Assembly: GCA_026014605.1 (NCBI GenBank)
Contig: JAOZIC010000129.1
Span: 6,066 to 23,497, forward strand
Length of the DNA: 17,432 nucleotides
From: Candidatus Bathyarchaeota archaeon
GTDB lineage: Archaea > Thermoproteota > Bathyarchaeia > Bathyarchaeales > Bathyarchaeaceae
Direction of reading: 5' to 3'
Shown here piece by piece: positions 1 to 6,609 of the stretch; position 1 is the stretch's first letter, and each line of letters opens with the position of its first letter. The translations under genes were made by a program, and so were the position numbers. The notes under the pieces are model-generated. The model did no database searches and was not told the DNA's origin. It saw only the letters and a program-made list of their open reading frames with translations.

Positions 1-849
1 AGTCTTTATATCCGCAGTTCTCCATATGCCACGGTTTCTGGAAACAACATAGTAAACAGCGCATCCAGCGGAATGGACATTGAACACTCACCTAACTGCC
101 TTGTTTCAGGCAACTCCATAACAAACACCGCACGCCAAGGCATCTACCTTTTCAGTTCTTCATATAGCACTGTTTCTGGCAACTCGTTGACGAATAGCCA
201 TGCTGGGCTTTTCCTTAACTGCTGTTCATATTCTGCAATTAACGGAAACAATATAGTAAACGGGCTATTCGGTATCTCAAGTCAACATTCTTCAGGTAAC
301 ACTATTTCTGGAAATACGTTGACAAACTGCGATTTTGGTCTTCATGTGTACGATTCTTCGGATGTCTTGATTTCTGGAAACGAAGTAACACAAAGCGCAT
401 CCATTGCAATACCCGTCACGTGGTCTTCTGATGTTACAATATCTGGAAACACCATAAGTGGCGCCAATCGCGGTATCTCCTTTGCAAGTAATGTTAACAA
501 CATAGTTTCTGGTAACACTTTGACTGGTAACAACATTGGGGTCTTTTTCTTCAACTCTTCGTGTTCAAACGTTACAGCAAACACCATAACCAGCAACCAA
601 GTTGGCATAAACCTCGTTGAAGGCTCTAACTATAACATCTTTTTCCACAACGACATAATCGACAACACAGACCAAGTCGAAACAAGCAACTCCACCAACA
701 TTTGGGACGATGGGTATCCGTCTGGTGGCAACTATTGGAGCGACTACACTGGCATAGATGCTAACGGCGACGGCATAGGCGACACACCATACATTATCGA
801 CCAAAACAACCAAGACAACTACCCACTAATGGACCCCAACAACTCATAA
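1..849 (+). CDS. NosD-like parallel beta-helix protein, 5' end outside window
   Basis: The frame is open from base 1, so the gene is cut at its 5' end; the first internal Met (base 73) lies inside a repeat and is not the true start. The visible 282 codons encode at least nine copies of a 22-23 residue repeat with an S-G-N-x-(I/L)-(T/S) core, the rung signature of the right-handed parallel beta-helix (PbH1/NosD) fold. After the last rung comes a cap with an Asn/Trp/Asp-rich stretch (GGNYWSDY) and a D-x-N-x-D-G-x-G-D-x-P-Y loop that resembles a calcium-binding loop and is common at the end of NosD-like proteins. The protein ends a few residues later, with no membrane helix or PEF segment, unlike its two downstream neighbours. 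It is probably exported, but the signal peptide would be off the window. Substrate or function is unknown; family members include sugar-binding or surface adhesin-like proteins. A 118-base gap with a T-run separates it from the next gene. Confidence 0.85.
   Translation, partial: SLYIRSSPYATVSGNNIVNSASSGMDIEHSPNCLVSGNSITNTARQGIYLFSSSYSTVSGNSLTNSHAGLFLNCCSYSAINGNNIVNGLFGISSQHSSGNTISGNTLTNCDFGLHVYDSSDVLISGNEVTQSASIAIPVTWSSDVTISGNTISGANRGISFASNVNNIVSGNTLTGNNIGVFFFNSSCSNVTANTITSNQVGINLVEGSNYNIFFHNDIIDNTDQVETSNSTNIWDDGYPSGGNYWSDYTGIDANGDGIGDTPYIIDQNNQDNYPLMDPNNS
37..640 (+). repeat. Array of ~66-69 bp beta-helix rung repeats within the first gene
   Basis: Imperfect direct repeats with a period of 66-69 bp, each starting with a variant of the codons for S/N-G-N-x-(I/L/V), appear nine times in a row with spacings of 22 or 23 codons. 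At DNA level the first bases of each unit (such as tttctggaaac or tttctggcaac) remain recognisable. They encode structural rungs and are not a non-coding repeat. Confidence 0.8.
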
Positions 850-883
850 TGTGCTCGCGGTCAGCGTAACACCAATTTCCCTC

Positions 884-890
884 TTTTTTT
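884..890 (+). terminator. T-run after the first beta-helix gene
   Basis: Seven consecutive T residues lie 35 bases after the stop codon at 849. Archaeal transcription commonly ends at such runs without needing a hairpin. Position fits termination of the first gene before the promoter of the next one. Confidence 0.45.
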
Positions 891-941
891 GCTTGCTAAA
901 AACAGCAGTTCTCTTGGTCAAATTTTCTTGACAATGTTCCT

Positions 942-953
942 TTTATTAAATAT
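942..953 (+). promoter_or_regulatory. TATA-like box for the second beta-helix gene
   Basis: TTTATTAAATAT lies about 25-30 bases upstream of the ATG at 977. With the usual archaeal spacing the transcript would start close to 970-977, so the mRNA may be leaderless or nearly so; no Shine-Dalgarno sequence is seen there. Confidence 0.5.
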
Positions 954-976
954 CACGATATGGTTTATTGAATAAA

Positions 977-2647
977 ATGATTAGACTTGAAAAGTCGTTG
1001 TTTCATTCAGCGTTTGCCATGTTGATGGCATGTTCGTTAGTTCTCGTTTTGTCTATAAACTGCGGCGTTGTTCAAGCCTCTACAGGTGTAGCGGGTATAA
1101 TCGGTTCAAATACCGTGTGGACCCGTGCAAACAGTCCTTATGTTGTTACTGGAAACGTTCTTGTTGACAACGGGGTAACGTTGACGATTGAAGCTGGAGT
1201 CACTGTTAACCTGAATGATTTTTACATAATGGTAAATGGAACTTTACGTGCACAAGGCACAGAAACAGACCCGATTCAGTTCAGCGGCGGCGAAATCGTT
1301 TTCACACAACACAGCCAAAGTTGGAACAAGCAAACTGGCTCAGGCAGCATAATAGAATATGCTAACCTTCCATCAACACACATCAAAATCAGTTTTGTGT
1401 CTCCAAAAATAAATGGCAACAACATTTCGAACATTAGTCTTGGTGGCTCAACAATACTTACAAACAATATAATCAGTCAAACAATCGCAGCCAGCTCTAA
1501 ACTTGATTCTCCTATCCTTACAGGTAATACTATCTTGCAGGGCGGCTACTTTGAGGCATCAGGTGCAGCGGTAATTTCACATAACACAATTTCGGGCGAA
1601 TTTAGTTGCAGCAGTTCAGACACCGTTTCCTATAATACAGTTTCAGGCAGCTTAACCGTAGGTGGCTCAGCATTAGTTACAAACAACAATGTTTCAGGTA
1701 GCATGGGTGTATCTGGCTCTGTTGTAGCATCAAATAACATTGTTTCAGACTCTATACAACCAAGCGTTTGCGCCACTGTTACAAACAACATCATGAGCAG
1801 AGTTTTTGTTTCATATGCTAAATGGGTCATCATTTCGAACAACATAATACACGGTGGAATCCGTTTACAACCACCAATGCGCAGTTTTGTTAACGCCTCG
1901 ATTCTAAACAACACAATAACCGGAGCTGATGTTGGAATCTACCTGTCTCCAACTTCCGCCATCAATCTCATTGGAGGCTGCGCCAGTGACGCCTACATAT
2001 ACGGCAACATAATTGCTAATTGCTCAACAGCAGGCATCCAAGTAGAAGGAGTAGCCGCCGCTCAGGGGGGTTATGAACCCGATAACACCGCAATAATCGT
2101 AGCAAACACAATAGTTAACACAACTTGTGGAATCGACATAAAAGGCGGAATAAATGAAATCCGAAACAATGTAATCGCAGAAAATGAACTTGGAATCAGC
2201 TACGGTTCAACAATTGAAGGAAACCTAATCATTAACAACACTTGTGGAATCAAAGGCGGACACAAGGTTAAAAACAACACAATTGCCAACAATTCTGTGG
2301 GTATAGAAAGCACGTCAATACAAACACTTGTTTACAACAACATCTACGACAACTCAGAATACAATATCAAATTTCTTTCCACTAGCAGCCTAAACGCTAC
2401 CTATAACTGGTGGGGCACAACCGACACAGAAGCAATAGCCCAAACGATATACGACTATTATGAAGATTTTTATCTGGGCAAAGTTAACTTCACACCTTTG
2501 TTAACCGAACCAAACCCACAATCGCCTTCTCTCCAAGACGTTGTAGTCCCAGAGTTTCCATCATGGATACTTGTACCAATGTTTTTGTTAGCAACACTTG
2601 CAGTTGCTTCTCTTAGAACGAAAACTACTAGGAGGACTGAAAAATGA
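977..2647 (+). CDS. Secreted beta-helix surface protein with C-terminal PEF sorting segment
   Basis: This is about 556 residues from ATG 977; an in-frame TTG at 968 would add MNK, but the TATA box position favours 977. The N-terminus has a basic start (MIRLEK), a hydrophobic core and a likely cleavage after VVQA, followed by a conserved entry domain (TGVAGIIGSNTVWT...LTIEAGVTVNLND) shared with the downstream gene. The middle is an Asn-ladder beta-helix with many N-N-x-I/V and G-x-(I/V) rungs. A cap near residues 470-520 carries YNWWGTTDTE and NFTPLL. The C-terminus is VPEFPSW, a hydrophobic segment of about 18 residues and a basic tail (RTKTTRR), the layout of archaeal PEF-CTERM sorting signals, so it is probably anchored on the outer face or processed by an archaeosortase. 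Ligand and function are unknown. The stop overlaps the next start (ATGA), indicating translational coupling. Confidence 0.85.
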   Translation: MIRLEKSLFHSAFAMLMACSLVLVLSINCGVVQASTGVAGIIGSNTVWTRANSPYVVTGNVLVDNGVTLTIEAGVTVNLNDFYIMVNGTLRAQGTETDPIQFSGGEIVFTQHSQSWNKQTGSGSIIEYANLPSTHIKISFVSPKINGNNISNISLGGSTILTNNIISQTIAASSKLDSPILTGNTILQGGYFEASGAAVISHNTISGEFSCSSSDTVSYNTVSGSLTVGGSALVTNNNVSGSMGVSGSVVASNNIVSDSIQPSVCATVTNNIMSRVFVSYAKWVIISNNIIHGGIRLQPPMRSFVNASILNNTITGADVGIYLSPTSAINLIGGCASDAYIYGNIIANCSTAGIQVEGVAAAQGGYEPDNTAIIVANTIVNTTCGIDIKGGINEIRNNVIAENELGISYGSTIEGNLIINNTCGIKGGHKVKNNTIANNSVGIESTSIQTLVYNNIYDNSEYNIKFLSTSSLNATYNWWGTTDTEAIAQTIYDYYEDFYLGKVNFTPLLTEPNPQSPSLQDVVVPEFPSWILVPMFLLATLAVASLRTKTTRRTEK

Positions 2648-3891
2648 TTAACCAATATTCGCGTTTATCCTTGGTAGCTATCTTGGTTAGCTGCTTGGTG
2701 CTAGTTTGTATTGCAAATTTTGGTGTTGTCCATGCTTCTACTGACGTAACTGGAATAATCAGTTCGGATACTACGTGGACCAAAGCCGATAGTCCATACA
2801 GCCTAACTGGGCCTATTCTTGTAAAGAACGGAGTAACGTTGACGGTCGAGCCGGGTGTTACGGTATACCTCAATGACCACTACATACTAGTGAATGGCAC
2901 ATTAGCCGCAAGGGGCACCAGCACGGACAAGATTTACTTCGAAATCAGTGACAGCCAAGTCTACTATTTGGGTCACGGAATCGAGTTCACCTCTTTTAGT
3001 AGTAACTGGGATGAACAAACTGGTTCTGGTTGCGTAATTGAAAACGCAGTTGTTAACACAACACTATCCATTAGTAATTCTCCACGGATAAGTAACAACA
3101 TAATCAATGAAAGAATCCAAGTTATTGGAGAGCCATCTGTAGTAATTTCAAACAATACTATTACAGACCGAATTCTTGTTAGCAGCCAATCAACTGTTGA
3201 AATTTCAAATAACAACGTTATCTCACAAAAAGACTACACAACCACGATAGATGTTACTGGGGGCTCAGTTGTAATTGCAAACAACAACATTACTAGTATT
3301 GGTAATGTTGGAAACATCGGGATTAGCATTCAAGGAGAAGACCATGTTTATGTCTGTGACAACATAATCTCAGGTTTTCGGAGCCGTGGCATATTAGCAG
3401 CAGGCAGGTCAACAATTGAACGAAATTCTATTTTTGGGAATACCTACGGAATAGTGATTGGAAAAGGGGTTTCGCTTACTGATATGGTAGTTGGCGAATA
3501 CAGCGAAATCATAATCCGAAACAACACCCTCAAAGACAACTCCAAAGGAATCTACGGACCCACAACTGCCACAACCATAGTCTACAACAACATCCACAAC
3601 AACACTGTATATAACATCGGCTTAAGACGCTCAAGCAACGTAACTGTTGCCAACAACTGGTGGGGAACAACCGACACACAAACAATAAACCAAACAATGT
3701 TCGACTTCAAAAAAGATTTCAATCTGGGTACAGTCAATTTCATTCCATTCTTAGCTGAACCAAACCCCGAAACAGAACCCCGACCAACACAAGTTATACC
3801 TGAATTCTCCGTATGGGCTATACTGCCGACGGTTCTTTGCGTCTCTTTGGTTGCGGTGTTTTGCAAACGAAAGTTAAGCACACAAAACTAG
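2644..3891 (+). CDS. Second secreted beta-helix surface protein, tandem paralog with PEF-type C-terminus
   Basis: The ATG at 2644 overlaps the previous TGA by four bases, so the two are probably co-translated. The product has 415 residues: a signal peptide ending near VVHA, then the entry domain STDVTGIISSDTTWT... and LTVEPGVTVYLND, which closely matches the upstream protein. A shorter Asn-rich beta-helix follows, then the same cap (NNWWGTTDTQ... VNFIPFLAEPNPE). The C-terminus from about residue 384 reads IPEFSVW followed by a hydrophobic helix and KRK, again a PEF-like sorting or anchor segment. It has fewer rungs than its neighbour (415 against 556 residues), so the pair looks like a tandem duplication that later diverged in repeat number. 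A surface location is inferred from these signals; no catalytic motif is evident and the ligand is unknown. Confidence 0.85.
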   Translation: MINQYSRLSLVAILVSCLVLVCIANFGVVHASTDVTGIISSDTTWTKADSPYSLTGPILVKNGVTLTVEPGVTVYLNDHYILVNGTLAARGTSTDKIYFEISDSQVYYLGHGIEFTSFSSNWDEQTGSGCVIENAVVNTTLSISNSPRISNNIINERIQVIGEPSVVISNNTITDRILVSSQSTVEISNNNVISQKDYTTTIDVTGGSVVIANNNITSIGNVGNIGISIQGEDHVYVCDNIISGFRSRGILAAGRSTIERNSIFGNTYGIVIGKGVSLTDMVVGEYSEIIIRNNTLKDNSKGIYGPTTATTIVYNNIHNNTVYNIGLRRSSNVTVANNWWGTTDTQTINQTMFDFKKDFNLGTVNFIPFLAEPNPETEPRPTQVIPEFSVWAILPTVLCVSLVAVFCKRKLSTQN

Positions 3892-3999
3892 ACAAAGGAA
3901 ACTCTGTAACGGTTGTCCTGTTTGGCAAGCTAGAGTTAAACCAGTTTTGTTAATGCATCAAAAAAGAATGCTTCGAAGATACAGCACAAACGTAACATG

Positions 4000-5082
4000 T
4001 TATGTTGGAGGAAACCGCTCCATTTTGTAAAGTGTGCCCAGCGCCCATGATTTACACCATGATCTGTCAGCTATTGCTCGTTCAGCCAAGAAAGTGGCAT
4101 GAGCATAGTTGTACATTTTAGCTTCCAATTCATAATTGCTACACGCTTTAGCTAGAGCCTCTTTGCCTCTATCTGATTGCTCTGTAGCCAGTTTCTGCAC
4201 TCTTTGTTGTCTTGACAATTCCAGAATGCTTTTTCCTTCGTTTTCTCTGCTTATGGCTGACCAAAAATATGAGCACGCTTTTTCTAGTCGAGCTGCGCAT
4301 GAAGAAAAGGCTTTTGAGGCTTCTAAAAAGTTGCATTCATGGAACAGTGTTGACGCTTTTTGGATCTGCAGTAGTTCGGGTATTGGTAAGTCGCCCAAAT
4401 TTAATCGCAAAGTTTCACCAATTGATCCATGGGTTTGACGGGGCTGTAACCGAGACAAATCTGATGGAGAGTTAATGTTGATGAAACTCTCCAGTTTAGG
4501 GTCAAAAGCCCTTATTTCGCATGTAATAGAAAGAAGTAGAATGTTTAAGGCTCCTCGTATTATGCCATCGGAACGAGGTCGCCTTAACTGACAAAGGGTT
4601 TTCGCAATTTCTATCCCCTCTTGTCTTTTAATAACCATGGTCAGCGTTTCTGGTCGTCCATTAGACCAAATAGGCACGACGACACGTGCATTTTTTATTG
4701 AATTGAACATGTGGTCAATAACTTTTGGCTGGAACAGCGGCATGTCAGATGGAAGCGTGAAACAGTAGTCTGCTTTAACAGCCATTAGTCCTGTTAGAGT
4801 CCCTACAATGGGACCACCTAGCCCTTTACTTTGTTCATCAATAAGTAATCGAACGTTTTTTATGCCGTGTTTTTTTAGAACTTCAGAGTATTTTGTTTTT
4901 CGTTCTTCGTTGTTTACACATATGACGACTTCTTCGACAACTTCTTGAACGTTTTCAACAGCACGAACTATAAGAGGCTTCCCAAGAAGTTCAACAAGAG
5001 CCTTATCTTGCCACGTTTCTTGAGCACTTTGAAATCTTTCAGACCTTCCTCCTGAAAGTATGATTGCAGCCCGTTTAGCCAT
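4000..5082 (-). CDS. mobA: MobA-like molybdopterin nucleotidyltransferase with C-terminal helical extension
   Basis: Residues 1-215 match the MobA (molybdenum cofactor guanylyltransferase) family of GT-A-type nucleotidyltransferases. They have the nucleotide-binding loop LSGGRSERF at 9-17 with Lys27 downstream, the metal-binding PSDMP at 111-115, and NINSPSDL at 202-209, the usual end of the MobA fold. MobA joins GMP (or CMP in relatives) to molybdopterin, forming the dinucleotide cofactor needed by formate dehydrogenase-like Mo/W enzymes, in the cytoplasm. Residues about 220-360 form an extra domain that is mainly helical and rich in Ala, Glu and Lys; it reminds one of TPR or HEPN-like helical bundles, but I cannot assign it. 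MobA proteins are usually about 190-220 residues, so the fusion is notable. The ATG at 5082 has an AAGGT element upstream. The gene is divergent from fdhD, and its partners probably include the fwd operon product. An alternative is another NTP transferase acting on a different substrate. Confidence 0.75.
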   Translation of the reverse strand: MAKRAAIILSGGRSERFQSAQETWQDKALVELLGKPLIVRAVENVQEVVEEVVICVNNEERKTKYSEVLKKHGIKNVRLLIDEQSKGLGGPIVGTLTGLMAVKADYCFTLPSDMPLFQPKVIDHMFNSIKNARVVVPIWSNGRPETLTMVIKRQEGIEIAKTLCQLRRPRSDGIIRGALNILLLSITCEIRAFDPKLESFININSPSDLSRLQPRQTHGSIGETLRLNLGDLPIPELLQIQKASTLFHECNFLEASKAFSSCAARLEKACSYFWSAISRENEGKSILELSRQQRVQKLATEQSDRGKEALAKACSNYELEAKMYNYAHATFLAERAIADRSWCKSWALGTLYKMERFPPT

Positions 5083-5138
5083 GCCCTTACCTTCGTTACA
5101 ACAATTTTTTCGCTCAAGGCTAATGGATTCCTGTCCAG

Positions 5139-5150
5139 TTTATTTAATTT
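5139..5150 (-). promoter_or_regulatory. TATA-like box for the mobA-like gene
   Basis: On the minus strand this reads AAATTAAATAAA, about 57-68 bases upstream of the mobA start codon, leaving room for a leader of some 30-40 bases. It lies in the 168-base divergent region between the mobA-like gene and fdhD (5083-5250), which also holds the fdhD Shine-Dalgarno sequence. Confidence 0.4.
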
Positions 5151-5237
5151 ACCTTTTAAGCCTCTTTTTTCTGGAAACAAAATCGCCGAATTCTTAAACA
5201 TGTGTGATAGTAACTAATCTAGAATTGAACAGCAACA

Positions 5238-5246
5238 GGGGATGAT
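5238..5246 (+). promoter_or_regulatory. Shine-Dalgarno sequence that sets the fdhD start
   Basis: GGGGATGAT matches the anti-16S complement GGAGGTGAT at 7 of 9 positions. It contains an in-frame ATG (5242) that would be hidden in the ribosome-bound duplex, so the next ATG at 5251 is the better start. Confidence 0.55.
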
Positions 5247-5250
5247 ACTT

Positions 5251-6045
5251 ATGGTACAGCAAGTGAACATAATTAGGATTGACCTGTCTACAGGAAAATC
5301 TCAGAATATCGTTGACTATGTGGCTGAAGAAAAGCCCTTTTATCTGTTAATCAACACGACTTTTTGGGCTACCATTCTATGTTCACCAACAAATCTTAAG
5401 GAATTAGCAGTGGGGCACTTTTTGTCTGAAGGTATACTCAAGTCCACTGAAGAACTTGAAGAAGTTATTCTCAAAGAATCTGAAAGCACCTGCTACGTTA
5501 AACTAAAACCCGAAATCAAAGTCCAAGACCGCGTAAAAACTTCAAGGCTTCATGCACGTATTATCCATTCAGCTTGCGGAGACAGTTCCGATTACCAAAA
5601 GTCAGGCAAAATTCTAAAAGTCAAATCGAATCTTAAGGTTAAAGCTCAAGTCATATTTGATAATGTTAAACAACTCAACTTCAAAGCTGAGGGTTACAGG
5701 AAAACTGGTGGTTTTCATGTCGCAGCAATATACAAGGCGGATGGACAGTTGGTTGCTTTGGCTGAGGATGTTGGCAGACACAACGCGGTAGACAAGGTGA
5801 TTGGTATGGCTGCGTTAAAGAATGTTGATTTTGATGATTGTTTCTTGGCTTTGAGTGGGCGTATATCAGGTGATGTGGCTTTCAAAGCCGCAAATGTGGG
5901 TTTGCCGATTATTGCATCATTGTCAGCTGCACTTTCTTCAGGTATAACTATGGCGGAATCTGCGGGTTTAACTTTGGCTGGTTTCGTGAGGGGAAAGCGT
6001 ATTAATGTTTACACTTGTCCTGAAAGAATAGTATCTAAAAGTTAA
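5251..6045 (+). CDS. fdhD: FdhD family sulfurtransferase for Mo/W-pterin enzymes
   Basis: FdhD passes sulfur from a cysteine desulfurase to the bis-molybdopterin cofactor of formate dehydrogenases and acts as its chaperone in the cytoplasm. The diagnostic C-terminal half is clear: GGFHVAAIY, the block LAEDVGRHNAVDKVIG, then LSGRISGDVAFKAANVGLP, SALSSG-like and MAESAGLTLAGFVRGKRINVYT. The sulfur-carrying region reads HSACGDSS: the first cysteine of the usual CxxC is present (Cys109 from the 5251 start), while the second position is Ser. In E. coli the two cysteines are 121 and 124. The length, 264 residues, is normal for the family. The ATG at 5242 is an alternative start, three codons earlier, but overlaps the Shine-Dalgarno sequence. 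The gene lies between a MobA-like gene (divergent) and the fwd operon (157-base gap), which suggests its client is FwdB or an unseen formate dehydrogenase. Confidence 0.9.
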   Translation: MVQQVNIIRIDLSTGKSQNIVDYVAEEKPFYLLINTTFWATILCSPTNLKELAVGHFLSEGILKSTEELEEVILKESESTCYVKLKPEIKVQDRVKTSRLHARIIHSACGDSSDYQKSGKILKVKSNLKVKAQVIFDNVKQLNFKAEGYRKTGGFHVAAIYKADGQLVALAEDVGRHNAVDKVIGMAALKNVDFDDCFLALSGRISGDVAFKAANVGLPIIASLSAALSSGITMAESAGLTLAGFVRGKRINVYTCPERIVSKS

Positions 6046-6136
6046 TTTCAGGTTAACAGAGTCAAGTTTTAACAAAAAATAGCAAATGTAACGACTTATT
6101 CTGAGAGATTATAGGCTTGTTTAGTTAGAAATTATC

Positions 6137-6143
6137 TTTTTTT
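6137..6143 (+). terminator. T-run after fdhD
   Basis: Seven T residues 92 bases after the fdhD stop and just ahead of the fwd TATA box suggest that fdhD transcription ends here and the fwd operon starts anew. Read-through cannot be excluded from sequence. Confidence 0.4.
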
Positions 6144-6159
6144 AGAAAAAACTCACCCC

Positions 6160-6169
6160 TTAAATATAA
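6160..6169 (+). promoter_or_regulatory. TATA box of the fwdDBAC operon
   Basis: TTAAATATAA is a near-ideal archaeal TATA element. Transcription would begin about 25 bases later, near 6190, giving a short leader that carries AAGGTCAGGT (6191-6200), a Shine-Dalgarno-like stretch directly before the fwdD ATG at 6203. No dyad operator is obvious between 6046 and 6202. Confidence 0.6.
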
Positions 6170-6202
6170 CACCACATTTTTCTATTGAATAAGGTCAGGT
6201 AA

Positions 6203-6604
6203 ATGGTGAAGCAAAAGTTGAAGGTAACTTTGCTTACAGGTCGAACGATTGAACAAGGCGTAGGCAAAGAAGCAGGCAAAGCTACACAAGGATATTTTGA
6301 AAGCACAACAATGGCTTACATGGATATATGTGACATGAAGAAACTTGGGATAAAGAACAAATCAAACATTATGGTGACGACTCCCAACGGTTCTGTAGTT
6401 CTCAGAGCTGTTAAGCACCCAAGAGGCGCGATGCCCGGCATGATTTACATTCCCTATGGACCTTGGGCTAACTCAATTGTCAGCAACGAGACAACAAGCA
6501 CTGGGATGCCTTCGTTCAAAGGTACTCCCGCTGAAGTTGAGGCAGCACCTGATACGCATGTTTCAACCTTGAAAGAACTGCTTAAAAGCCAATTTGGAAA
6601 GTGA
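6203..6604 (+). CDS. fwdD: Formylmethanofuran dehydrogenase subunit D
   Basis: FwdD is the small molybdopterin-dinucleotide-binding subunit that completes the cofactor site of FwdB. The 133-residue length is typical. The product begins with an LLTGRTIEQG strand, has the central MTTPNG-like segment (MVTTPNGSVVLRA), and carries the family block MPGMIYIPYGPWAN followed by TSTGMPSFKGTPAEVE near residues 77-112, which corresponds to the cofactor-contacting loop in molydop-binding domains. The enzyme reversibly reduces CO2 with methanofuran (or an analogue) to formyl-methanofuran in the cytoplasm, the first step of the archaeal methyl branch of the Wood-Ljungdahl pathway. It is first in the operon, with a Shine-Dalgarno-like element before ATG 6203, and its TGA lies five bases ahead of the preferred fwdB start. 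Confidence 0.9.
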   Translation: MVKQKLKVTLLTGRTIEQGVGKEAGKATQGYFESTTMAYMDICDMKKLGIKNKSNIMVTTPNGSVVLRAVKHPRGAMPGMIYIPYGPWANSIVSNETTSTGMPSFKGTPAEVEAAPDTHVSTLKELLKSQFGK

Positions 6605-6609
6605 AACCT

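Noticed and set aside
3994..4003. Ten-base palindrome TAACATGTTA at the end of the mobA-like gene
   Set aside because: It overlaps the stop codon and has no promoter or gene start nearby; a short palindrome is expected by chance.
4968..5201. A minus-strand frame of 77 codons overlapping the mobA-like start
   Set aside because: It overlaps the mobA-like gene in another frame, is not similar to anything I recognise, and the mobA product is complete without it.
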